Shown here piece by piece: positions 19,423-28,205 of a stretch of 64,000 nt of DNA. Position numbers and translations under genes: made by a program. How positions within the stretch are numbered: the first letter of the stretch is position 1; every line of letters begins with the position of its first letter. The notes beneath the pieces are model-generated. The model ran no database searches, was not told where the DNA came from, and saw nothing but the letters and a program-made list of their open reading frames with translations. This DNA is from JAJPKK01 sp035311445. Lineage in GTDB: Bacteria; Pseudomonadota; Alphaproteobacteria; Rhizobiales; Xanthobacteraceae. The stretch lies in the NCBI GenBank assembly GCA_035311445.1, contig DATGCX010000270.1, forward strand, positions 10,972 to 74,971, in the 5' to 3' direction.

Positions 19423-19500
19423 GGGCTTGTCCCGGCCACCTCGATTATTCGTGCTCGGTGCGGTGAGGTTCAAGGTCGCCGGGACAAGCCCGGCGACGAC
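19423..19500. repeat. REP-like palindrome
   Basis: Arms GGGCTTGTCCCGGCCACC and GGTCGCCGGGACAAGCCC pair across a 33-base loop. It lies between the convergent pump and dehydrogenase genes and may end transcription in both directions. Confidence 0.6.
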
Positions 19501-19554
19501 GTAGTTGGATTCGCAGCGTGCGGTTCAAAACGACCGAAATCCGCTGTGCCGTAG

Positions 19555-20607
19555 TTATTCCCGCGGCTTGAAGCCGAACTGCCGCGCGAAGCGCTGCGCA
19601 TAGGCCGGCCACACCTCGGGATTGACCTTGCGCGGCGCCGGCTTGCCGTCGAGTGCATCGAGCACCTGTTCGGCGGCGATCTTGCCCATGTTGTGCCGCG
19701 TCTCTTTGGTAACGCCAGCCGTGTGAGGGCTGACCAGGACATTGTCGAATTTCAGCAGAGGGTGGTCGCAAGGCGGCGGCTCGGTTGCCCACACGTCAAG
19801 ACCCGCGCCGGCCAGCTGCTTGCGCCGCAGGGCTTCAGCCAGCGCCGCCTCGTCATGAATGTGTCCACGCGCCGTGGTGATGAGAAACGCGCCCGGGCGC
19901 ATCTGGGCAAACTGCGCGGCACCGATCATGCCACGGGTTTCCGCCGAGAGCGGGCAGTTGACGGACACGTAGTCGCTGCGGCGCATGAGCTCGCCGAGCT
20001 CCACCTTTTCGGCGCCGCGCTCGGCGCACACCGCAGCTGTCAGATAGGGGTCATAGGCGAGCACCTGCATGGTGAACAGGCCGCGACACAACTGAGCAAG
20101 CCGGGTGCCGACATTGCCAAGGCCGATGATGCCGATGGTCTTGCCGAACACGTCGTTGCCCATATAGGCGACGCGATCGATGAGGCGTTCGCGGCGCATC
20201 ACCTGGTTGGTTTCCGGAATGCGCTTCGAGAGCGCGATCAGCATACCGAGCGCGTGCTCGGCAACCGCCTCGCGATTCCCGCCTGCCTGGTTCACCACAA
20301 GGATGCCGGCATTCGTGCAGGCTTTGACGTCGACCGTGTCGTAGCCGACACCGCTCGTCGAAACGACGAGTACCTTGGGCATGCGCGCGATCAGTGCTGC
20401 ATCCACATGAAACCTCCGCGCAATCTCATCGCGCGCCGAGCCGACCTGGTAGACATGAGCGGCAGCGAGAATTGGCTTCGCGTCGTCGTCCCCGCTTTCG
20501 TTTTCGAGCCGGTCGAGCCTCACATCCTCGCGACGCCCCAGAATATCTGCGTAGACCGGATCGGCGAGGTACTTTACGTAGAAAACACGTTTTGTATTCA
20601 CGGACAC
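19555..20607 (-). CDS. D-isomer-specific 2-hydroxyacid dehydrogenase family protein
   Basis: NAD-dependent D-2-hydroxyacid dehydrogenase fold, about 350 residues. Seen: the substrate-side STSGVGYDTVDV, NQAGGNREAVAEHALGMLI, the Rossmann motif GKTIGIIGLGNVGTRLAQ near residue 155, the catalytic-Arg region TTARGHIHDEAALAEAL, the Glu-containing GLDVWATEPP, and the His in LVSPHTAGVTKET. The frame can be extended to an ATG at 20625 or further to 20679. The GTG at 20607 is preferred because GAAAGG lies six bases before it and the protein then opens SVNTKRVFYVKYL. The substrate is unknown, and it stands alone between a palindrome and a gene-poor spacer. Confidence 0.85.
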   Translation of the reverse strand: MSVNTKRVFYVKYLADPVYADILGRREDVRLDRLENESGDDDAKPILAAAHVYQVGSARDEIARRFHVDAALIARMPKVLVVSTSGVGYDTVDVKACTNAGILVVNQAGGNREAVAEHALGMLIALSKRIPETNQVMRRERLIDRVAYMGNDVFGKTIGIIGLGNVGTRLAQLCRGLFTMQVLAYDPYLTAAVCAERGAEKVELGELMRRSDYVSVNCPLSAETRGMIGAAQFAQMRPGAFLITTARGHIHDEAALAEALRRKQLAGAGLDVWATEPPPCDHPLLKFDNVLVSPHTAGVTKETRHNMGKIAAEQVLDALDGKPAPRKVNPEVWPAYAQRFARQFGFKPRE

Positions 20608-21116
20608 GCGAGACCTTTCTGTCATTGCCGCGTGAGGGATTGCGCGGCGTGCGGTGCGCGCCCCGAAGCGATATTCCATTTCATTTGAAATATGCCTTAA
20701 CCAATTTTCCGTTGCGGAGGAATCGCCGACATTTACTTCGACGTCATGCGCTTGTCATCAGCCAACATGGCGGAGGCCGGCGGCCGCGCCATCGAGCGCA
20801 AGCTCACTCCGTCGTGGAAGCCGGCTGCAGCCGTGATCAAACCGCTGTTCGCTGGAGCCTCCTTTACGAAAATTCTGTGGCGGGCGACCACACTTGTGTC
20901 GGACTGCGCGTTCAGCCGTCTCGCCGCCACCGTGAGCTCCGACATCACCGAAACGGTGCGCGCCAAGGCCGAGCCGGTACAGCAGTCGCGCAAGCCAATG
21001 CCCTGCTGGCCCTGCCCGCCGCCGACGATGCGGTTACCGCATTGCCGGGCCAATCGCCAATCTACGGCGTCAGCAAGGCGTCTACTGTGTCAACAAGCGC
21101 GCCGATCACGGTCCCT
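20608..21116. other. Gene-poor spacer
   Basis: Several overlapping open frames exist on both strands (for example 20733-21053 minus and 20746-21228 plus), but none shows family motifs, a good ribosome site or consistent codon use. It is left unassigned. Confidence 0.45.
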
Positions 21117-21287
21117 TTATTTTGTGTGCAAGACATTCTTGATAGCGAGCTTGGATAATTGGACTACCAGCTCTCTCAGACGTTTAATTTCCTCGCGAAG
21201 AGATTGTAATTCGTCGGACTGGGAATAAGGCTTAGGATTTTCCGAAATACGCTCCGGCCATTGGTGTGATAGTTTGGTGTCAGCCAT
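21117..21287 (-). CDS. Small coiled-coil protein of unknown function, 56 residues
   Basis: The frame opens with ATG at 21287 after a GAGGGA box and gives MADTKLSHQWPERISENP, then SQSDELQSLREEIKRLRELV, and ends AIKNVLHTK. The central heptads (LQSLREEIKRLRELVVQLSKL) predict a short coiled coil, so it may form dimers or bind a partner. I recognise no domain. It is charged and soluble. Codon use and ribosome site look genuine. Confidence 0.6.
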   Translation of the reverse strand: MADTKLSHQWPERISENPKPYSQSDELQSLREEIKRLRELVVQLSKLAIKNVLHTK

Positions 21288-21833
21288 CGTGATCCCTCAT
21301 TCACGAATCAATACTAGGCCAACCTCAGTTCGAATTGAGTAGTTCGTTGGGCGCGATTGTGTCCGTCTCGGCACAGCCGGAATTGGTGCGCGTCATTTGC
21401 TGCTGGTCGCCAGGTCCGGGGCCGTACTGGATTGAAGATCTTGAGCCCAGCAAAATCCCCTTCGTTATCGCTGACCTCCAGATGTCTTAATGCAACCAGA
21501 GCGCGCGCTCGATACCGATACGGCAGGTCCGGTCGCAATCCTGGAAGTCGGATCGAAGCGCACTTCTGTCCGACAGGAAAATGCTGATGATGAATGTTGA
21601 TGGCCGCAAGGGAAGGCGGTTTTCGTCGCCCGCGCCGAGACCTGAACTGTTAGTTGCGCGGCGGCCACAGTGTTGCGGTTTTGCGCCATTCTGAGATTTT
21701 CCATGTCTTGCCGCCGGTTAGCGGCCTGTGCCGGGGCCGGAAAGCTTGTCTGTGTAACCCACGCGCTCTAGGGTGACGTGGGGACCGCGCCATCTGCCGC
21801 GAACGAGGCGGCAAGGCGCGTCGGGACAGCGGT
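21288..21833. other. Gene-poor spacer upstream of the glycosyltransferase cluster
   Basis: No assignable gene. The small minus frames at 21314-21538 and 21465-21704 have no motifs. The last 60 bases form the leader of the GT39 gene. Confidence 0.45.
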
Positions 21834-23558
21834 ATGGCCGTCATCGCCGAGCCTAGAGTACGGATGGGATTGGGGAATTGGAGGATCGCAAGCCTGCTGG
21901 GCCTTGCGACGGGCTCCCATTTGCGCGCGATCGCGGTGCTCACAGTGATATCGCTCGCCTCGTTCTTGCCCGGTTTTTTCCAAATTCCGCCCGTTGATCG
22001 CGATGAGGCACGGTTCGCCCAGGCAAGCAAGCAAATGATGGAGACCGGCGACTATGTCGACATCCGCTTCCAGGACGAAACACGCTACAAGAAGCCGGTC
22101 GGCATCTACTGGTTGCAGGTGGCGGTCGTTGAAGCCGCAGAGGCGGTGGGCGTCCCGCACGCCCGAACGCAGATCGGGCTTTATCGGATTCCTTCACTGA
22201 TCGGTGCCGTCGCGGCCGTTTTGCTGACCTATTGGGCCGCACTCGCCTTCGTATCGCGGCGGGCGGCGGTGCTGGCCGGCGGCATGATGGCGACGTCGAT
22301 TCTTCTAGGCGTCGAGGCGCGGCTCGCAAAGACCGATGCAATGTTGCTGGCGACCACGGTGGCGGCATTGGGTGCGATGGCACGCGCTTACCTGGTGGAA
22401 CAGGGCGACCGAGCAACCGAGGCCTCTCCTTTGACGGTCGCGACGATCTTCTGGAGCGCGATCGCGGCCGGAATTCTGGTCAAGGGACCGATGATCCTCA
22501 TGTTGGTCGGCTTCGCCGCCGTCGCTCTTGTGGTGGCGGATCGCTCCGCACATTGGCTGTGGCGGCTGAAACCAGTGATTGGAGTAGTGTGGGCGTTGGC
22601 GCTGGTGATGCCTTGGTTCGTTGCCATTTTGATTCGCAGCGGCGGCAGCTTCCTTATCGATGCGGTCGGCCAGGACATGTTGGCGAAGGTGACGGGCGGG
22701 CAGGAGACCCATGGCTTGCCGCCGGGCTTTTATTACGTGGCCTTTTGGGAGACGTTCTTTCCGGGCGCCATGTTGGCCGGTCTCGCGGCGCCGGCCGTGT
22801 GGCGTGCCCGCACCGAACCCGGCTGCAAGGTTCTACTCGCCTGGATCGTGCCGTCCTGGATCGTTTTCGAGCTAGTGCCGACAAAGTTGCCGCATTACGT
22901 TCTGCCGCTCTATCCTGCGCTCGCGATCCTGATTGCCGGTGTTGTTGACAGCCATTCGCTTTCGCGCAATCGCTGGCTCGTGCGCGGAACGATTTGGTGG
23001 TTCATCCTGATGATGGCGGTGGCGCTATTTCTGATCGTGCTGCAAATCTTCATCGGCCAAAGGCTCGGCTTGTTGACATGGTCGTTTGCGGCGGCGGCCG
23101 TGATCTTTTCGCTGTTCGCCTGGCTGCTCTATCGGGTTGACGGCGCCGAAGCGTCGCTCATACGGGCCATGGCGGCGTCACTGATGTTGTCCGTTGCGGC
23201 GTATGGGGTGACCTTTCCGGGGTTGCGGGGGCTGTTTCCGTCGGTGGGTCTCGCGAATTACATGCACAGCGTCAACTGCAGCGACCCGGTCGCAGCAGCG
23301 GCAGGTTTTCACGAACCGAGCCTGGTGTTCCTCGCTGGCACCAACACCAACCTAAGTGTGGGCTCCAGCGCGGCAGATTTTCTGCTCAGCGGACCGTGCC
23401 GGGTCGCATTCGTCGAAAGTCGTCAAGAGCGCGCGTTCGTGCAGCGCGCCGATGCGATCGGCCTTCGCTATACGATGGGCCCACGCATCGAGGGCTTCAA
23501 CATCAACGGCGGCCAGGCAGTCAACATTGCCACCTACCGTTCGGAGCGCGGCCCGTGA
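21834..23558 (+). CDS. GT39-family lipid-linked sugar transferase, ArnT-like
   Basis: Polytopic membrane glycosyltransferase of 574 residues in the ArnT/RgtABC/PMT group, which moves a sugar from a polyprenyl-phosphate carrier to an acceptor on the periplasmic side. The first periplasmic loop carries the signature PPVDRDEARFAQASKQM near residue 55 (the acidic DE pair is essential in this family) and RYKKPVGIYWLQ. About 11 hydrophobic segments follow, then a C-terminal periplasmic part. It is the first of four genes joined end to end (GTGA overlap with the phosphatase). The acceptor is probably lipid A core or another envelope lipid, inferred from the neighbours. Confidence 0.85.
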   Translation: MAVIAEPRVRMGLGNWRIASLLGLATGSHLRAIAVLTVISLASFLPGFFQIPPVDRDEARFAQASKQMMETGDYVDIRFQDETRYKKPVGIYWLQVAVVEAAEAVGVPHARTQIGLYRIPSLIGAVAAVLLTYWAALAFVSRRAAVLAGGMMATSILLGVEARLAKTDAMLLATTVAALGAMARAYLVEQGDRATEASPLTVATIFWSAIAAGILVKGPMILMLVGFAAVALVVADRSAHWLWRLKPVIGVVWALALVMPWFVAILIRSGGSFLIDAVGQDMLAKVTGGQETHGLPPGFYYVAFWETFFPGAMLAGLAAPAVWRARTEPGCKVLLAWIVPSWIVFELVPTKLPHYVLPLYPALAILIAGVVDSHSLSRNRWLVRGTIWWFILMMAVALFLIVLQIFIGQRLGLLTWSFAAAAVIFSLFAWLLYRVDGAEASLIRAMAASLMLSVAAYGVTFPGLRGLFPSVGLANYMHSVNCSDPVAAAAGFHEPSLVFLAGTNTNLSVGSSAADFLLSGPCRVAFVESRQERAFVQRADAIGLRYTMGPRIEGFNINGGQAVNIATYRSERGP

Positions 23559-24403
23559 CGGCCTCCGGCGGGGCTGATGCGCACGACCTCAATGCCGTTG
23601 CGGCGCGCGCCAACGCATTCTTTGAAAATGTTCGTGGCAGCCTTGGCGCTGTGTTGCGCCGGCCGCGGCGACTTGAACAGGACTTCGTTCCCGCGTGGCG
23701 ACGCCTGAAAATCCACGGCGCGGTCGCGATCGGCGCAGTGGTGCTGTCGATGTTGTTGCTCGACGCGCGCGGGCATGAGCTTGCTGCCGGCCTGCCACAG
23801 TGGCTGGTCGAAATCGCCTATGAAATCACCGATTTTGGTCGCTCCGGATGGATTCTGGTGCCGGTAGGCACCCTGATGGTGTTGATTGCTTTGCTCGCAT
23901 CGCCGGCACTCGACTTCATGTCGCGTGCGGTGGCGGCGATGGTAGTCGCGCGGCTCGGCTATGTATTCGTCGCGGTCGGCTTGCCGGGGCTCGTAAGTAC
24001 GGTGGCAAAGCGATGGATCGGACGCGTGCGGCCGTCCGCCGTTGGACCGTTCGCCTATGAGCCATTTTCTTGGCAGCCGGAATATGCAAGCTTGCCCTCC
24101 GGCCATGCGACGACCGCATTCGCGGCGCTGGTCGCTATCGGCGTCATCTTTCCTCGCGTTCGTCCCATACTGTGGGTCTATGCACTGTTGATCGCGGCGA
24201 GCCGGGTGATGGTTTCTGCCCATTATCCGAGCGATGTCATCGCCGGCGCGGCGTTCGGGGCATTCGGCGCCTTAGTGGTGCGTGACTGGTTTGCCGTGCG
24301 CCGGGTCGGGTTTTTCATCAGCCCGGATGGGGTCATTCACACCATGGCGGGCCCCTCGCTGCGACGGATCAAACGAGTTGCCCACGTGCTCATTGGTCCA
24401 TAA
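23555..24403 (+). CDS. PAP2-family membrane lipid phosphatase
   Basis: Integral membrane phosphatase of 282 residues. It has all three PAP2 motifs: KRWIGRVRPS, LPSGHATTAF with the catalytic His, and SRVMVSAHYPSDVIAG with the nucleophile His. The GTG start at 23555 overlaps the stop of the transferase gene. A longer open frame from 23396 exists but would overlap that gene by 160 bases. Candidate substrates are undecaprenyl diphosphate or a lipid A phosphate as in LpxE/LpxF. The clustering with ArnT-like and ArnC-like enzymes favours envelope-lipid work. Confidence 0.9.
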   Translation: MTASGGADAHDLNAVAARANAFFENVRGSLGAVLRRPRRLEQDFVPAWRRLKIHGAVAIGAVVLSMLLLDARGHELAAGLPQWLVEIAYEITDFGRSGWILVPVGTLMVLIALLASPALDFMSRAVAAMVVARLGYVFVAVGLPGLVSTVAKRWIGRVRPSAVGPFAYEPFSWQPEYASLPSGHATTAFAALVAIGVIFPRVRPILWVYALLIAASRVMVSAHYPSDVIAGAAFGAFGALVVRDWFAVRRVGFFISPDGVIHTMAGPSLRRIKRVAHVLIGP

Positions 24404-24514
24404 AAACGCGAGTGCGGATGGGGCAGCCCGTCAGTACCGTGATCCCCCGGCCCGCTCACTTTGTCGCGTCTCACGACCAGACAGGAATTCGCGGCGGCAG
24501 AAACGGAACTCTTG

Positions 24515-25282
24515 ATGACCGAGGGCAGTCCATTGCCGTCCAGTGCCGCAGTGCCGCGCCTCTCGGTCGTCGTGCCGGTCCGCAACGAAGCCGGCAACAT
24601 CGCGCCGCTGATCAAGGAAATCGTGCGGGCGCTGGATGCGTTTGCGCCGATCGAAATCATCTATGTCAATGATGGATCGCGCGATGACACCGAGGCCGAG
24701 CTGCGGTCCTTGATGAAAACGCACGTTTTCCTGCGCCAGATCCGGCATGCGGATTCGTGCGGTCAATCGGCGGCTATTCGCAGCGGCGTCGCCGCAGCCC
24801 GCGCCGGCATCGTGGCGACGCTCGACGGAGACGGTCAGAACGATCCGGCCTTTCTCCCCGCCCTGGTGGCAGCGCTGGAGCGCGACGCCATGGTGGGGCT
24901 TGTTGCCGGTCAGCGGGTCGGCCGCAAGGACACGGGCTTCAAACGGCTGCAATCATTGATCGCAAATACGGCGCGCAAAGCCATTCTGCGCGACGGTACG
25001 CGCGACACCGGATGTGGACTGAAGGCGTTTCGCCGGGAGCTCTTCTTGACGCTCCCTTATTTCGATGGCCTGCACCGATTTCTGCCGGCGTTGGTGCGAC
25101 GGGAGGGTTACCGCATCGGCTATGTGGAGGTAGTTGATCGGCCGCGTCTGCGCGGGGTCTCGAATTATGGTCTATGGGATCGGCTGTGGGTCGGCATTCT
25201 CGATGTCGCAGGCGTGTGGTGGCTGATCCGGCGCCGAAAACGCGTGCCGCTCGTTTCGGAGGTTGTTCGCGATGCTGGTTAG
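24515..25282 (+). CDS. GT2-family polyprenyl-phosphate glycosyltransferase, ArnC/DPM1-like
   Basis: Cytoplasmic-face glycosyltransferase of 255 residues that loads a sugar on undecaprenyl phosphate. Motifs: LSVVVPVRNEAGNIAPLIKE, IIYVNDGSRDDTEAEL, ATLDGDGQNDPAFL (the DxD-like metal site) and GCGLKAFRRELFLTLPYFDGLHRFLP. It lacks the two C-terminal membrane helices of ArnC and is nearer the soluble DPM1 form. The small membrane protein encoded next may replace them. The ATG at 24515 is chosen over a TTG 18 codons upstream. It overlaps the next gene by 11 bases. Confidence 0.88.
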   Translation: MTEGSPLPSSAAVPRLSVVVPVRNEAGNIAPLIKEIVRALDAFAPIEIIYVNDGSRDDTEAELRSLMKTHVFLRQIRHADSCGQSAAIRSGVAAARAGIVATLDGDGQNDPAFLPALVAALERDAMVGLVAGQRVGRKDTGFKRLQSLIANTARKAILRDGTRDTGCGLKAFRRELFLTLPYFDGLHRFLPALVRREGYRIGYVEVVDRPRLRGVSNYGLWDRLWVGILDVAGVWWLIRRRKRVPLVSEVVRDAG

Positions 25283-25601
25283 CCTGTCTCAAGCAGTCGG
25301 CAACTATCTGCAGAACGTTTTCTTTTTGCAGCTGAATTGGTGGGTGCTGATTGGTTATGCCGGACAGACGCTGTTCGCGATGCGCTTCATCGTCCAATGG
25401 GTTGCGTCCGAGCGGGTCGGCCGTAGCGTGATTCCCGTCGCGTTCTGGTTTTTTTCGATTGGCGGCGGCGCGGTGTTGCTCGTCTATGCTCTTTACATAC
25501 GCGATCCCGTTTTCATTATCGGCCAAGGCTTTGGCTTGTTCGTGTATTTGCGCAATCTCTATTTCGTGTTCCGTGAGCGCAAGATGGTATCGGTATCATG
25601 A
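25272..25601 (+). CDS. Small LAB_N-domain membrane protein
   Basis: Inner-membrane protein of 109 residues made almost wholly of the LAB_N domain (PF07578), the domain found before lipid-A-disaccharide synthase in some bacteria. Three hydrophobic segments are visible: WWVLIGYAGQTLFAMRFIVQW, VIPVAFWFFSIGGGAVLLVYA, and the last around FIIGQGFGLFVYLRNLYFVF. GGAGG precedes the ATG. Because it is coupled to a GT2 that lacks membrane helices and follows a GT39, it may serve as membrane anchor or carrier flippase for the sugar lipid (inference by analogy with small partners of ArnC/GtrA systems). Confidence 0.8.
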   Translation: MLVSLSQAVGNYLQNVFFLQLNWWVLIGYAGQTLFAMRFIVQWVASERVGRSVIPVAFWFFSIGGGAVLLVYALYIRDPVFIIGQGFGLFVYLRNLYFVFRERKMVSVS

Positions 25602-25669
25602 TCCCGCTCAAAAATTCGTCTTGGCGATTGCCGGGCGGCTATGAAAATCCCAATTGACTATTGTTTGCA

Positions 25670-27331
25670 ATGCGTTCTCATATCCGCATGAGTATCGAGC
25701 GATCAGCGCTGCCTTTGGAAGAAGATCGGGCCCGTTCGCGGTCTGATGGCGCCTTCCTCCCGCTGGCTCTTGCCAAGAGATATTTCGACCTCGGACGCAT
25801 CTGGATTCGCAAGGCGATGGCTCCCGGCGGGGTTACCGGGGTCATCATGGCGTTCGTTTTCATCGTCGGAACCGACGCCTTTCTTCTTTTGATGCGGTAT
25901 ATCCAAGAACTGCCGCCGGTTTCTTTGACGTTCCTCATCCCGGTCGTCGTGGCCGCCATCCGCTGGGGCACGCTGTCTGCCATCATAACGGCCATTGGCG
26001 GCGCGGCGACAGTGACCCTCTTCTTCTATAGCCCGTTTTATATCACCGGCCCCGAGGCCCGATCGCGTGTTCTTGGCCTCATTGTCTTTCTCGTCGTCTC
26101 GCTGGTGCTGGGCTATCTGGCAGCAAGAACGCGCCGCGACGCCGCCCGAGCGCAAAAGCGCGAAAGCGAGATTCGCGATCTCTACACGTTTTCGCAACGG
26201 ATTTCCGCTGCCAATTCGCCTGCAGGAATCTTCGAGGCGATGCAGCAGCATTTGGAAACACTGGTGGGACGCAAGGTTCTGCTGTTTGATTCCCTTGGAA
26301 CCCTGGAGGCAAAATCGGAACGACTTGCTGATGTGGAAATCCCCAAGGCGGTCACGGAGGCCGCAGCCACGCTGCCCGCCGCCGGAAGCGACGGCTTGAA
26401 GGACATCGTCGTCGACGATCATCGGGGCAGCGCCTGGTTGGTGCGACCTGTCTCCACCAATACGGCGGACTTCGGCATTATTGCCGTCGACCTCGGGCAT
26501 CGATCTGAGGTGTTCGACGATTTGCGGGGGCGCGTCGTCGCCTTGATCGCTGACGCCGGATTGTCGCTCGAACGGCTGGGACTCGCCCGCACAATTTCTG
26601 AGGCGCGGACCCGCGCCGAAACCGAGCAGTTTCGCGAGGCGTTGATCGGCTCGGTGTCGCACGAGCTGCGCACGCCATTGTCTTCCATCCTGGGTGCATC
26701 AACGGTGCTGTCATTGGCGCCGGAGATTACCGGCAATACCCGCCTGAAAAAGCTTACGGCGCTGATCCACCAGGAATCGGAACGGCTTAACGTCGAAATC
26801 CAGAATATTCTCGACGCTTCACGTATCAGCAGCAATGGTCTGCAGGCGAAGCTCGAATGGGCGGAACCCGCCGACTTCATCAATGCGGCGCTTCAGCGTA
26901 GCCGCAACCGTCTGGCCGGCCGCGCAGTCGAGGTGGCGCTTCCGGAGGAACTCATTCTGCTGCGCATCGATTCGGTATTGATGGAGCGGGCGCTGGGTCA
27001 GATTCTTGATAATGCAGCGAAGTATTCGCCCTCGGAGTCCGCCATCAGCGTCCGCGGCCATCTTGAATCTGGCCAATTCGTAATTTCTGTGGTTGACCAG
27101 GGGGCTGGCCTTGACGCGGACGACCGGACGCTGTTGGGGCAGAAGTTCTTTCGCGGAAATCGCCACTCCCAGGTAACTTCGGGCCTCGGATTAGGATTCT
27201 GGATTGCCAGCGCTTTCGTGGCGGCTAATAACGGGACTATCGAGGCCACCAGCGAAGGCGTTAACAGGGGTATGACGGTTACGGTTCGATTGCCCTTGCC
27301 GATGAAGGAGGACCATAAGGAAGTGACATGA
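25670..27331 (+). CDS. KdpD-like sensor histidine kinase without the KdpD N-terminal domains
   Basis: Membrane histidine kinase of about 553 residues. It lacks the KdpD and USP sensor domains and starts directly with the DUF4118 membrane block (residues about 50-150, four helices including VSLTFLIPVVVAAIRWGTLS). A GAF-like domain (DLYTFSQRISAANSPAGIFE on) follows, then HisKA with SVSHELRTPLSSILG near 326 and HATPase_c with LGQILDNAAKYSP and GLGLGFWIASAFV. Its stop overlaps the regulator gene by ATGA. The signal is probably envelope-related, not potassium, given the neighbours (inference). The start is uncertain: ATG 25670, with TTG 25661 and ATG 25688 as alternatives. Confidence 0.9.
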   Translation: MRSHIRMSIERSALPLEEDRARSRSDGAFLPLALAKRYFDLGRIWIRKAMAPGGVTGVIMAFVFIVGTDAFLLLMRYIQELPPVSLTFLIPVVVAAIRWGTLSAIITAIGGAATVTLFFYSPFYITGPEARSRVLGLIVFLVVSLVLGYLAARTRRDAARAQKRESEIRDLYTFSQRISAANSPAGIFEAMQQHLETLVGRKVLLFDSLGTLEAKSERLADVEIPKAVTEAAATLPAAGSDGLKDIVVDDHRGSAWLVRPVSTNTADFGIIAVDLGHRSEVFDDLRGRVVALIADAGLSLERLGLARTISEARTRAETEQFREALIGSVSHELRTPLSSILGASTVLSLAPEITGNTRLKKLTALIHQESERLNVEIQNILDASRISSNGLQAKLEWAEPADFINAALQRSRNRLAGRAVEVALPEELILLRIDSVLMERALGQILDNAAKYSPSESAISVRGHLESGQFVISVVDQGAGLDADDRTLLGQKFFRGNRHSQVTSGLGLGFWIASAFVAANNGTIEATSEGVNRGMTVTVRLPLPMKEDHKEVT

Positions 27332-28047
27332 AGGACGGCGACCAACACGTACTTATCGTCGACGACGAAGCGCAGATTCGCCAATTTGTACGAGCAGGCA
27401 TGGAGCTCGGTGGCTACCGGGTAACTGAGGCGGCGAACGGCAGCGATGCATTGCGTGAAATTACGCTGCATCCGATCGATCTTGTGATTCTTGACCTGGC
27501 TTTGCCCGACATCGACGGATCGGAATTGCTGGAGCGGATTCGCGGCTGGTCCGGCGTTCCGGTGATCATACTATCGGTGCGGGCAGGCGAGACCGAGAAG
27601 GTCAAATTGCTCGAGCTTGGCGCCGACGACTACGTAGTGAAGCCCTTTTTCATGTCGGAGCTATTGGCGCGGGCGAAAGTCGTGTTGCGGCGTCAAAGCG
27701 AGCGCAAGGACGGTGAAAGTGCATTGCGATTGGACCGCCTTGTCATCGATTTCGCGGCCCGAATAGTGGAACTGGACGGCAAGCGCCTTAATCTCACGCC
27801 CAAGGAATATCGGTTGCTTCAGGTGCTCGCCCAGCACCCGGGAAAAGTCATAACTCATCAGAACCTGCTCAAGTCGGTATGGGGGCAGGCGCACGTCAAC
27901 AATACGCAGTATTTGCGTATTTTTGTGCGCAAGTTACGACAGAAAATCGAGGTCGATCCAAATCGGCCCAAAATCCTCTTGACGGAGCTTGGCGTCGGCT
28001 ATCGATTGAGCGATCCAGCCGCGCGAGACCATGGGCGCCCTGAATAG
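27328..28047 (+). CDS. OmpR/KdpE-family response regulator
   Basis: DNA-binding response regulator of 239 residues. The receiver domain shows the acidic pair VDDEAQI, the phosphoacceptor Asp in VILDLALPD near residue 54, and Lys in VVKPF. The C-terminal winged helix shows LTPKEYRLLQVLAQHPGKV and the recognition region NNTQYLRIFVRKLRQKIE. It is coupled to the kinase. Four GTAAT half-sites lie just after the gene, in front of the Spy-like gene, and are the likely target. Confidence 0.93.
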   Translation: MKDGDQHVLIVDDEAQIRQFVRAGMELGGYRVTEAANGSDALREITLHPIDLVILDLALPDIDGSELLERIRGWSGVPVIILSVRAGETEKVKLLELGADDYVVKPFFMSELLARAKVVLRRQSERKDGESALRLDRLVIDFAARIVELDGKRLNLTPKEYRLLQVLAQHPGKVITHQNLLKSVWGQAHVNNTQYLRIFVRKLRQKIEVDPNRPKILLTELGVGYRLSDPAARDHGRPE

Positions 28048-28089
28048 AGACTCGAATTTAACCTCCGTTACTGCGATTATTGCCTGGCC

Positions 28090-28134
28090 GTAATGAATTC
28101 GTAATTATTGCTTCGCTGTAATGAATTCGTAATT
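28090..28134 (+). promoter_or_regulatory. Paired direct-repeat operator in the promoter of the Spy-like gene
   Basis: A 17-base box, GTAATGAATTCGTAATT, occurs twice (28090-28106 and 28118-28134). Within each box two GTAAT half-sites lie 11 bases apart, the one-helical-turn spacing expected for OmpR/PhoB-family regulators. The boxes are 43 bases after the regulator's stop and 72 bases before the next ATG, where an activator would sit. Confidence 0.65.
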
Positions 28135-28205
28135 CAAACTTAACTTGTGTTCTATTGCAAATAGTTCTTTTATCAATTCGATCAGTTTTTCTTTAGGAGA
28201 CCGCA

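Noticed and set aside
25661..28047. A true kdpDE potassium-sensing pair
   Set aside because: The KdpD and USP domains are absent and no kdpFABC genes are nearby, so only KdpD-like is claimed.
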